DNA of 64,000 nt. Source: Cynocephalus volans. Taxonomy: Eukaryota > Chordata > Mammalia > Dermoptera > Cynocephalidae. Numbering within the stretch: the first letter of the stretch is position 1; every line of letters starts with the position of its first letter. Shown here in pieces: positions 38,101 through 43,148 of the stretch. A program made the translations under genes and the position numbers. Below the pieces are notes generated by a model. That model saw only the letters and a program-made list of their open reading frames with translations. It ran no database searches and was not told the DNA's origin. The stretch spans positions 45,681,427 through 45,745,426 of the forward strand of contig NC_084472.1 in assembly GCF_027409185.1 (NCBI RefSeq), written 5' to 3'.

Positions 38101-38323
38101 GATAGGTGAGCGACCTTATCTTTCCTTCTTTTCACCCACCGCATCTGGCACCTGATCCCTCGAGAAAGCTAGGGGCCAGGTTGGGCTGGCCTAGGCCTGT
38201 AGTGCGGGAAGATGGAGAAAGCCGTAGGATCCCGCACACACATCCTGTTCTTACCACGATCACAACTTTGGGAGTGGGGCCCTTAATCTCCCGCTGTACG
38301 GTGCCAAACCGCTGGCTGTACAT
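1188..38323 (-). CDS. CFAP53: CFAP53 (CCDC11), exons 1-7, 3' end outside window
   Basis: Cilia- and flagella-associated coiled-coil protein of axonemes and centriolar satellites, known for roles in motile cilia and left-right patterning. Coding exons on the minus strand, each with AG/GT borders and joining in frame: 38255-38323 (starts [10 protein letters not shown]), 33188-33417, 32537-32710, 17971-18274, 17219-17437, 3462-3678, 1188-1290. Together they give about 438 codons of a protein usually near 514 aa; the final exon must lie left of base 1. The product is almost all charged Glu/Lys/Arg/Gln helix (for example [18 protein letters not shown] and [18 protein letters not shown]), as expected for a long coiled coil. 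Exon 6 ends at the second of two overlapping GT donors (AAGT|GTAAGG); only that choice keeps the frame into exon 7. No frameshift or stop is seen, so the gene looks functional. Introns hold most of the mobile elements of the window. Confidence 0.95.
1415..1704 (-). mobile_element. Truncated young L1 3' end, CFAP53 3' intron
   Basis: Reverse complement of the same L1 3' UTR seen in L1-A (AATATACAATG, pyrimidine run, C run, then ORF2 end GTGAAACGAGTC). Flanked by 20 bp repeats AATCACAGGGCTCGATCTTA at 1395-1414 and 1705-1724. Confidence 0.92.
1725..3461. other. CFAP53 intron 6, mostly unassigned
   Basis: A possible L2/MIR trace lies near 2,575-2,640 (GGCCAAGCACTGTTTGAGGC). No exon, gene or clear repeat otherwise. 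Bases 1-1187, left of exon 7, are likewise intron with nothing recognised; the terminal exon is not there. Confidence 0.5.
4155..4325 (+). mobile_element. MER5A-like hAT fragment
   Basis: TTCTCAATCTTAGCTACAC, GGAACCACCT and GTGCAGCTAAGGGTGAGAAC match the non-autonomous MER5A pattern with inverted ends. Confidence 0.65.
4578..5138 (+). mobile_element. Solo ERV LTR interrupted by a SINE
   Basis: TG...CA ends (TGTAGGGA to GCTTGACA) with 5 bp duplications AAAGG at 4573-4577 and 5139-5143. A SINE splits it at its 5' end. AATAAA occurs near 4,998. It is a close relative of the LTR at 5263. No retroviral genes are present. Confidence 0.75.
4586..4759 (+). mobile_element. Dimeric tRNA-Ile-like SINE
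   Basis: Two tRNA-related halves, each with GTGGTGCTGATAACACCAAGG-like text, and an (AATA)n tail. Flanked by AAAGGTGTAGGGA at 4573-4585 and 4760-4772. Resembles the t-SINE families described in flying lemurs (recall). Confidence 0.85.
5263..5657 (+). mobile_element. Second solo LTR of the same family
   Basis: Starts TGTTGGGAAAATATAGG and ends CCCTGACA; shares most of its length with the LTR at 4578 (ATGGTCAGGG, CTTGCCAAGCATTTGATG, CCCAGTCTGTACAATGGG). It has a small CTG repeat near 5,500. It splits the old L1. Its target duplication is not clear, so independent insertion is inferred from the L1 sequence between the two LTRs. Confidence 0.7.
8634..9614 (+). pseudogene. L1-A ORF1 (RNA-binding protein) with one nonsense codon
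   Basis: One frame of 327 codons from [17 protein letters not shown] to [15 protein letters not shown], with a coiled-coil N-terminal half, an RRM-like middle ([17 protein letters not shown]) and the C-terminal domain. It is broken only by TGA at 9234-9236, where L1-B has CGA, which is a CpG transition. In L1 this protein coats the RNA for retrotransposition. I see no other lesion. Confidence 0.9.
9802..13622 (+). pseudogene. L1-A ORF2 (endonuclease, reverse transcriptase), disabled
   Basis: The endonuclease domain is in the first 240 codons ([43 protein letters not shown]). The reverse transcriptase follows, with [10 protein letters not shown] near 11,893. The Cys-rich C-terminus is near 13,180-13,260. 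In-frame stops: TGA 10522-10524, TGA 11467-11469, TAA 12888-12890. A 4-base deletion near 12,823 relative to L1-B shifts the frame. Repaired length would be near 1274 codons, normal for the family. All three stops recur in L1-B. Confidence 0.9.
13639..13691 (+). repeat. (CA)n in L1-A 3' UTR
   Basis: About 26 CA units. Shorter CA tracts sit at the same place in L1-B (31,232) and L1-C (29,426), so it expanded from a tract belonging to the L1 family. Confidence 0.9.
15848..15962 (+). mobile_element. Monomeric tRNA-Ile-like SINE
   Basis: GGCTAGCTGGTTAGCTCAGT then GTGCTGATAACACCAAGGTC and GGTTTGATCC, with intact A and B box-like parts, followed by an A-rich end. It has inserted into an old L1 fragment. 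Confidence 0.8.
16265..16372 (-). mobile_element. tRNA-Ile-like SINE
   Basis: Reverse complement contains GGCTGGCCAGTTAGCTCAGC and GTGCTGATAACACCAAGGTG. Lies in old L1 sequence, next to an A run at 16,220. Confidence 0.75.
16940..17130 (+). mobile_element. MER5A-like hAT fragment
   Basis: AGTTCTCAAACTTCAGAGAG, GAGAATCACCTGGGGGAGCT and GATGATGCTGATGCTG are characteristic. Between CFAP53 exons 5 and 6. Confidence 0.8.
18470..18665 (+). mobile_element. MIR SINE
   Basis: GTGTGACCTTGGATCAAAAA, CTGAGCCTGTTTC, TCTGTAAAATAA and GGGGCTCAATAAATGG are the MIR core and tail. Confidence 0.8.
19018..19235 (+). mobile_element. MER5A-like hAT fragment
   Basis: TTTAGAATCACTTAGGG, AACCCAGGCATCTGTATTTT and CAGGTTTGAGAATC; a C/T-rich insert sits in the middle. 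Confidence 0.65.
20083..20119 (+). repeat. (TG)n microsatellite
   Basis: About 18 TG units in CFAP53 intron 3, within an unassigned old repeat. Confidence 0.9.
20833..20900 (-). mobile_element. Partial tRNA-Ile-like SINE
   Basis: Reverse strand reads CTAACACCAAGGTCAAGGGT TCAGG then CCAGCCAGCTGCAAAAAATA with an A-rich tail; the 5' half is absent. Confidence 0.6.
20915..21350 (-). mobile_element. Two adjacent MIR-type copies
   Basis: First part ACTTTATAGTTTACAAGGTA and CAGAGAGCCTAAGTG; second part GTGCCAGGCACCATTCTAAG, TACAGATGAGGAAACGGAGG and GAGCGGTTAAGC. Confidence 0.65.
21541..22684 (+). mobile_element. Old L1 3'-end fragment
   Basis: Degenerate ORF2 end ([35 protein letters not shown]) and 3' UTR ending in an A run. 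Lies in CFAP53 intron 3. Confidence 0.75.
22780..23010 (+). mobile_element. Old L1 3' UTR-like fragment
   Basis: Contains AATATTCATTGCAGC, GGAGAATGGATGAATAAATT and ATATTCATATAATGGAATAC, typical of L1 ORF2 ends; ends at a GAA repeat. Confidence 0.6.
24279..24332 (+). repeat. Purine (GA/G) simple repeat
   Basis: GAGAGA and G-run mixture, all purine for about 50 bases. Confidence 0.85.
24453..25156 (+). other. Probable 5'-transduced segment of L1-B
   Basis: This stretch lies inside the target duplication but upstream of the first L1 5' UTR unit, and does not match the L1-A 5' UTR. Part (about 24,940-25,095) resembles the end of an old LTR also seen at 36,200-36,260 (GTTGCCACCACCA, TTGGACTTCC). 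I infer genomic sequence upstream of the source L1, carried along by upstream transcription. Confidence 0.6.
25157..25870 (+). repeat. L1-B 5' UTR tandem units (monomers)
   Basis: Repeats of a GGGGAGACGTCCAGCA / GGAGGCGGAAGCTCC / GAGACCACACACCCTG unit begin near 25,159, 25,298, 25,434, 25,525, 25,666 and 25,762. Spacing alternates between about 139 and about 93 bases; the long type carries an extra TAGGCTTCACC...CTCCATTCCCAGCCC segment. Such monomer arrays act as promoters in some rodent L1 families. Confidence 0.8.
26027..27008 (+). pseudogene. L1-B ORF1, disrupted
   Basis: Same protein as L1-A ORF1. It stops at TAA 26327-26329 (AAA in L1-A), has an expanded A run near 26,425 that changes frame, and a TAA near 26,683. 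The C-terminal half ([20 protein letters not shown] to VLGLVPEK) is otherwise recognisable to 27,008. Confidence 0.88.
27199..31215 (+). pseudogene. L1-B ORF2, disrupted
   Basis: Begins [21 protein letters not shown] deletion of 122 bases relative to L1-A (after 27,517) removes the NIYAPNVG and GDLN parts of the endonuclease and shifts the frame. Stops at 27797-27799, 28742-28744 and 30481-30483 are the same three found in L1-A. L1-C interrupts it at 29,338-29,647. Reverse transcriptase motifs ([10 protein letters not shown]) survive. Confidence 0.9.
29338..29647 (+). mobile_element. L1-C, 5'-truncated L1 end inside L1-B
   Basis: L1-B ORF2 text stops at AGAAATCAAG and resumes after an A tail at AAAGCCTGCCC, exactly where L1-A is continuous. 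The insert starts inside the last ORF2 codons (TTATATTAAGTGAAACAAG), runs through the 3' UTR with CA and G tracts and ends in poly(A). No target duplication longer than about 3 bases can be told apart from the tail. Confidence 0.92.
31504..31603 (+). mobile_element. tRNA-Ile-like SINE
   Basis: GCTGGCTGGTTAGTTCAGT, CACCACCAAGGCCCAGGGTC and an (AATA)n tail, just after L1-B in CFAP53 intron 3. Confidence 0.78.
33908..34192 (-). mobile_element. Tigger-like short DNA transposon
   Basis: Ends AGTTCTCCCTTGGTATCAGT and, reversed, GCTGACCCTCCATATCTGTG with internal GATTCAATCAACCACAGATC; a typical mammalian Tigger-type MITE in CFAP53 intron 1. Confidence 0.7.
34489..34661 (-). mobile_element. Dimeric tRNA-Ile-like SINE
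   Basis: Minus-strand dimer with poly(A) (T run at 34,490), CCTATATAGGGATGG linker and two tRNA-like halves. Present in duplication copy A but not in B. Confidence 0.82.
34858..35028 (-). mobile_element. Dimeric tRNA-Ile-like SINE with target duplication
   Basis: Minus strand, flanked by TTCAGCAACACTT near 34,845 and 35,029. Its empty site is still visible in copy B near 40,890 (TTTTCAGCAACGTAG). Confidence 0.85.
35937..36338 (+). mobile_element. Solo MaLR-like LTR
   Basis: TG...CA ends (TGTAGTGGATTGAATTATG to GGACTAATACA) and 5 bp duplications AGTAC at 35932-35936 and 36339-36343. Text resembles the THE1/MST/MLT group. Lies in CFAP53 intron 1 and is absent from copy B. Confidence 0.8.
36630..36740 (+). 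mobile_element. MIR fragment in duplication copy A
   Basis: TTACTTAATCTCTTTTTGTC, TTTTCTCACCTGTTAAATGA; the same element occurs in copy B at 42,540-42,690, so it predates the duplication. Confidence 0.6.
37176..37216 (-). pseudogene. MBD1 last-exon relic inside CFAP53 intron 1
   Basis: Minus-strand TTCTCTTG|GTCCAAGGAC leads to GCTGGAAAGCAGTAG, which matches the MBD1 terminal exon (43149-43188, acceptor CTCTAG, end AGAAAGCAGTAG). The acceptor AG has become TG and a TGA lies in the matching frame. Flanking sequence also matches, so it is the copy A counterpart and not a processed copy. Confidence 0.7.
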
Positions 38324-38640
38324 TTTCCAGCCCCTTCGAGACGGGGGCGGTGTCTGCCGCGGTTCTGTAACCCCTTCGACCTGCGGGACCAGCTTCCGCG
38401 ACGCAGAGATCTGGTTGCCATGGTGCACCTCGCGGGGTGAGGGGCTGGTGAGGGTGAGAGGGTGGGGCGGAAGTCAGTCCCGTCACCATGGGGGCCACGG
38501 ACGCCAGGACTCGCGACTTCCTCTTGCAGCCGAGGAGCTGAGTCTGCGCGGTCCTCACCCCGCCCCTGGCCAGACCCCCACCGACCTCGCTCGCTCCCTT
38601 CCTCTAGGGTTCATCAGAATGGTATAAAAAACCTCTTTAA
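38324..38640 (-). promoter_or_regulatory. CFAP53 promoter region with X-box-like motif
   Basis: GC- and CpG-rich sequence directly upstream of the CFAP53 start codon, with no TATA box. GTTGCCATGGTGCAC at 38414-38428 resembles the RFX X-box (GTNRCC, short spacer, RGYAAC) found in many ciliary gene promoters; its right half is imperfect. It sits about 90 bases upstream of the ATG, a usual position. Transcription start and promoter limits are inferred. Confidence 0.6.
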
Positions 38641-39504
38641 CTCTAAGAGAAGTTGAAGCTCTAATTCCAATTCCAATTGACTTTACTATTTTTATCCTGT
38701 AATTGGCCTAAAAGCAGAAGAAACGTTACTGGACATTTTGTGGGAAGATTAATTTTGTATCATCTCTAGGTTAATCTTGATGAAGACGATAATAATCATC
38801 ACAGGACAACTTTATATTTGCGTAGTTCTTTACAATTTGCAAGGTATTTTCACAAGTACACCTTTTGGGCCTCACAAATATCTTACAGGGTTGATGGAAC
38901 AGCAGTTATCATCATCCTCACTTTAAAGCTAAGACAATTACGGCTCGGGGAGCCTAAGTGCCTTTGTCAAACCACCCAACTAGTAATAATAAATCTGTTA
39001 TTAATAAAATCTTCGCACTGCACTGTGCAGAAACCAGGGCTTAGACTTAGGGTATCTTAGAAGACAGGACAGATCGAATGGCTGGTGGGGCAGTAGCACC
39101 TGGCTGGGCACAATAAAGACCAAGAGGCTGAGTAGAGGGTCAGGACGTGGATCAGAAGTCCAGGTAACCTGTTCCTGAGAATCAGGATCCCAGGCAGGAT
39201 AACAGGCAACACAGAATAGGGAACCTAGAACGGGCCCTCAGCACAGGTGGAAACCACAGTTGTATTTCCAGTCAACAGCAGGGTGGTAGTTGATACTTAA
39301 AAGCCAATTAAGAATGACACTTTGGTACTCCCATTCTAATGAGGGGGGGCAAGCACAGAACAAATATCAATACCCACGTCAGTTTGACGTATAATAATAA
39401 CCAAAGTACAACTAATGCGTATACCCTCTGAAGGCTGACATTTACTGTAAATTAGCATTCCTTAATCATTTGTAATCCACCCACTTCGGATTCTGTTTCG
39501 GGTA

Positions 39505-39673
39505 CGTTTCTAGATTTGGATTCCATTTCCTGCCAGAAAATAGTCTCTTTCCTTTAATAATCTCTTTTAATAATTCTCTCTCATTTTGTCTCTTTTCCTC
39601 CTATAATGCTTCTTCTTTCAATTGCAGTTCGGTAAAATACTCATTTTCATTTACTGCTAAGAGTTTACGTAGC
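39505..39673 (-). pseudogene. CFAP53 exon 3 relic in duplication copy B
   Basis: The splice acceptor GTTTCAG|GCTACGTA is preserved and is followed by codons for LRKLLAVNENEYFTELQLKEEAL and then a TAG, where the working exon reads on. The donor end has decayed and has small insertions. No neighbouring exon 2 is present, so it cannot contribute to CFAP53; it lies downstream of the MBD1 stop. Confidence 0.8.
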
Positions 39674-39689
39674 CTGAAACAAACAAAAA

Positions 39690-40340
39690 AGAAAGAAATT
39701 AGACGGTCGTCTCGGTTCTCTAGACGGTGTCCTGAGGGGCGGTTCTTTGATCTTCGAGTCCCACAGGCGTCTGGCCCGTCTGTAGATTTGGGCAGAACCA
39801 CCCCCTACCCCACACCCTTGGGAAAGAAGGGAGACAGTGAAAACCTCAGCCCGGGGCAGGATTTAGGAAAAGGCAGAGATTTGGAGCTGCCCGTCGGGCA
39901 TTCCCGAGGTTGAGCAGCCCAGAGGCTCTCGCGGAGTGAGTTCTCGGAGGCGACGGGGGAAGCCGACCCTTGGCCACAGCCGGCTGCCCTCAGACGTCCC
40001 TGCGTTGGTCCTGAGCTCGTCGTGCCGCGCTCTCACCCTGGGCGAGCCCCTTAATTTAACTCTGGTTTTGCCTGTTTTTCCACAACTTGAAGAGGGGTAG
40101 CCGGCTTCGCTTTGGGCCCGACCCAGAGTCAGGCGTTTGCGTAAGGCAGAGGCCACGCCCCTGGGCGGCCAGGCCAGGAGTGAGCAGTGACTCCAGAGCT
40201 CTGGCGGGATGGCCGCGGTCGGGAAGGGCGGGTTCTCTCGCCCCCGCGCCCCCTGGCGGGCCCATCAGGAGGTTGGAGGGGTCGAACCGGGTGCCAAGCA
40301 AGGTGAGCCTCTCAGCCTTCAGCCAACGCCCTCCGAAGCC
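39690..40340. promoter_or_regulatory. Orphan CpG-rich block between CFAP53 and MBD1
   Basis: About 650 bases rich in C, G and CpG, with no recognised gene start. It replaces the segment that in copy A holds CFAP53 exon 2. GCGCCCCCTGGCGGG at 40246-40260 resembles a CTCF core. Open frames on both strands here match nothing I recognise and are probably by-products of base composition. It could be an insulator, an unannotated non-coding RNA promoter or a dead promoter. Confidence 0.45.
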
Positions 40341-40989
40341 TAGAGAAGTGATTCGCCCAAGGTCTTTCCACATAACTGACCTTGATCTTTGCCACCCACT
40401 ATCCCAGTTTCTCAGCGACAGTCAACACTGTTACCACCAAGACATTCCCAAAAGAAACACTAAGCATATAAATCAGTATATGGGACAATAGAAATCATTT
40501 TAAAATGACTTTAAAATAGAACAGCTTAGAGATAGAAACTATTTAAATTATTTCCAATTCCTACCTTGCCCCAGGTTCACAAATGGGCTGTCTGCTGACA
40601 GTTTAATTCTATATTTTCAGCATTAAATTCCATGATAAAGTTGGAAATCCATTCACCATTTGTAATACATATTGATGCATTTAATAAAATTGCATGAACC
40701 ATATATTTTTCATTTCTGTATCCCAGTTTTAAGTACAGTGCCTACCATGAGCTAGGTTCTCAATACTTGAGTGAACGACACAAAAATAGCCGAGACCAGT
40801 AAGTTTTTTCTGGGTGGGCTTGACAGAATTTCTGTACTTGCTGAGGTCACCATGAAATCCATGGTCTTCAGCTTTGCATTTTCAGCAACGTAGTTTTATC
40901 AAGTTATCCTCAGGTGAGTAGTGAGACCCTTGGGAGCTGATTCATGGCAGGGTGGCTTTGTAATATGTCACCTTGGCTAGGCTATGGTT

Positions 40990-41350
40990 CCCAAACTCCC
41001 TTGCCTGTATGCTTCCAGTTAGGATGGGCCCACAAGAGGCATTTTGCCTGATAATTGGAGGGCAGAAGTGAAGCAGCAGCATATTGTTTTTACACTCGCA
41101 AGGTTGGTGCAGGGGCACCAGGCGCTGTTGCTGGTTGCACATGTTGTCATTTATCTGCTGGCTCACCTCGTTGGTGTGAGGCAGCAGTTAGGCCTGCAGC
41201 CAGGCCTGCAGCTGCTCCACCTTCCCCGGGATCTTCCTTCAGCTTCTCTAATTCCTGGGCCAGATGCTTATTTAACTCTGTGAGGAAGGGCACCAGCTTC
41301 TTCTGCAGGACACCCACATCACCGAAGCTGGAGGTGGTGAGAGACTGACA
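40990..41350 (-). pseudogene. Apolipoprotein A-IV-like fragment, frameshifted
   Basis: Minus-strand translation gives GDVGVLQKKLVPFLTELNKH followed by LAQELEKLKED. After a frame change come LLPHTNEVSQQINDNMCNQQ and QRLVPLHQ. This resembles the 22-residue amphipathic repeats of APOA4. There is a stop and at least one frameshift, no introns or flanking gene, and an interspersed repeat surrounds it. A processed-pseudogene fragment or a piece captured by a repeat are both possible. The family call is from recall. Confidence 0.55.
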
Positions 41351-42529
41351 TGGGTTCCAGGCCATCCTCGTGGGTTCCAGCTCGTGCTCGTGGGCTCCAA
41401 TGTGTCCTTGGTCTCCCACACTTTACATCCATCTTCCCTTCCCGACTGCCTGCCCTGCAGACTTCAAGCTCCAGCATTAGATGCAAAGACAACAGCCTTA
41501 CAGAGACTGTTTAACCAGCTCCCACAATTGCATAAGGTCAAATCTCTATAATAAATCCCTTAAAATGCATTTATACTGCTCTTTTAATTGTACCCTGACT
41601 AATACACATGGTAATCAGACTCTTAACTCATATGAGTCAGAATGCCAATCAAATACATTTCCCTTGGAACATCACTAAGTTACCAGAATACCAGGGTTGG
41701 ATGGTTGGATCCTGGGGGGACAGAGCATTATCATAATCTTGACTAGGGCTGAACAAGGTAAGGCAGGACAAAGAAAGGGCAGAGAAGAGTGGCAGAGAGC
41801 TGTACAGTATGAGTTAGAATTGGGAAATGGCTAATTCGCATCTAAATACCTAAAGCTGAAGGGCTGGGACAAAGGTAAGGCAAGGGAGGCACACAGGATA
41901 CAAAACTTAAGGAGGCACTCACTCAGTCCCGACCCTGTAAAGCTGGCCAAGTAAAAAATTACAGGCCTAATTTTCTTGGCACTTTATGAATGAAGTCTTG
42001 GAGAGACTGAGTGAGGTAAGGCTGAGCCAAGACTGGTCCTTGAACAGGACTCAAAGGAGGAATTTAGCCTCCCAATGGACACTCAGGCTGAGAGCAGGAA
42101 CCAAGCACAAAGATCATCAGAGGGCAGGAGATGAATATTATCAGCAAAGATGAAACAAGCTGGCAGCTTTAGTTCCCAAAGACTCCTTTGGCTGAGGAGG
42201 GGGACTAAGGGTAACAAGCAAAATGGTCAGGATCCAACAGGGAGGAATACCCCTTAGGACCTTGGTCCTGCAGAGAACCCAGATCCTGGATAAACAGATG
42301 CTGACAACACGGTGACTGTATCCACTTACTGCCCTGGCACTCCCTAAACCATGCTAGAGGCAGGAGCGTAAGGAATTTATTTTAGTATTTATAGTAACCC
42401 ACTGTGTGTTTTCAAGATCACTGAAAACTCCTTTTACTACAATATTACACATTATTGCATATAGAATTACAGTTTACAGTTTAGTGGCTTAAAGAACAAG
42501 GTCGTTTACAGCCTCAATTCTATTCTAGG

Positions 42530-42690
42530 CTCTACTAACACTAGCTATTTGCATTGGGAAAGTTAATCTCTTTTGAGTCTCAGTTTTCTCATCTGCAAAA
42601 ATGCGCAAAATCAATGTCTTCCTAAAAAGACTTTATTATGTGGATTAAATAAATTGGATCCATAGGAGGAACTCACCAAACAGCAGTTCC
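42530..42690 (+). mobile_element. MIR fragment in duplication copy B
   Basis: GAAAGTTAATCTCTTTTGAG TCTCAGTTTTCTCATCTGC, homologous in position to the MIR at 36,630. Confidence 0.65.
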
Positions 42691-42699
42691 TTTCCTTTC

Positions 42700-43148
42700 C
42701 TCTCATTTATTCACATTACATTTTCAATGCTGCCTCCCTGAGGAAATGTTGAGAGACACTGCCAGGTCTCATCCAGAAGCCACTTAAAATGATTTATGAA
42801 GATGGCTTGTTTAGGTTGTTTGGTGGTGGCTTTAATTATATCCCCTTTCCCCACCCCAGGTCTCCCACCCCTAACATCCAACTTCTTTTCACACTCAGGC
42901 TCTCAGGGAGGAGCAGAGGTACAAACTTTCTACTCTGACTTCCTCTTCCTTTCCGCTTACTTCTGTAAGCTCAAAGAACTGAGTTGACCTCCTCCTCCGG
43001 TTTGGGGCTAGGTTTTCATCCTAGGGTTGGTGCTGACAAAAGCCTTGACAACCAATCTATGGTCCAGCCCTAGTAGATCAGTGTTGTCTCTCATAAAGCC
43101 GGTCTGCAAATATCACTTCGAATCCTACAGTCTGCAGAAGCCTCCAGT
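42700..43148 (-). other. MBD1 3' UTR and downstream sequence
   Basis: Follows the MBD1 stop. No canonical AATAAA stands close to the stop on the minus strand; candidates lie near 42,640-42,710 (TTTATT on plus). The 3' end is therefore uncertain. Confidence 0.4.

Larger units (their letters stand above)
31930..38440. repeat. Ancient segmental duplication, copy A (CFAP53 5' half)
   Basis: Many co-linear stretches match copy B at 39,018-44,400 on the same strand, at roughly 70-80% by eye. Pairs: 31,955 with 39,045; exon 3 at 32,537-32,710 with 39,505-39,673; 33,716 with 40,345; 34,420 with 40,640; 34,780 with 40,815; 36,490 with 42,370; 37,130 with 43,090; 37,570 with 43,545; 37,940 with 43,915; 38,280 with 44,235. 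Copy A carries the working CFAP53 exons 1-3. Both copies contain the same MIR, so the duplication is younger than that MIR; the SINEs and the solo LTR in copy A are absent from B, so they came later. Confidence 0.8.
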
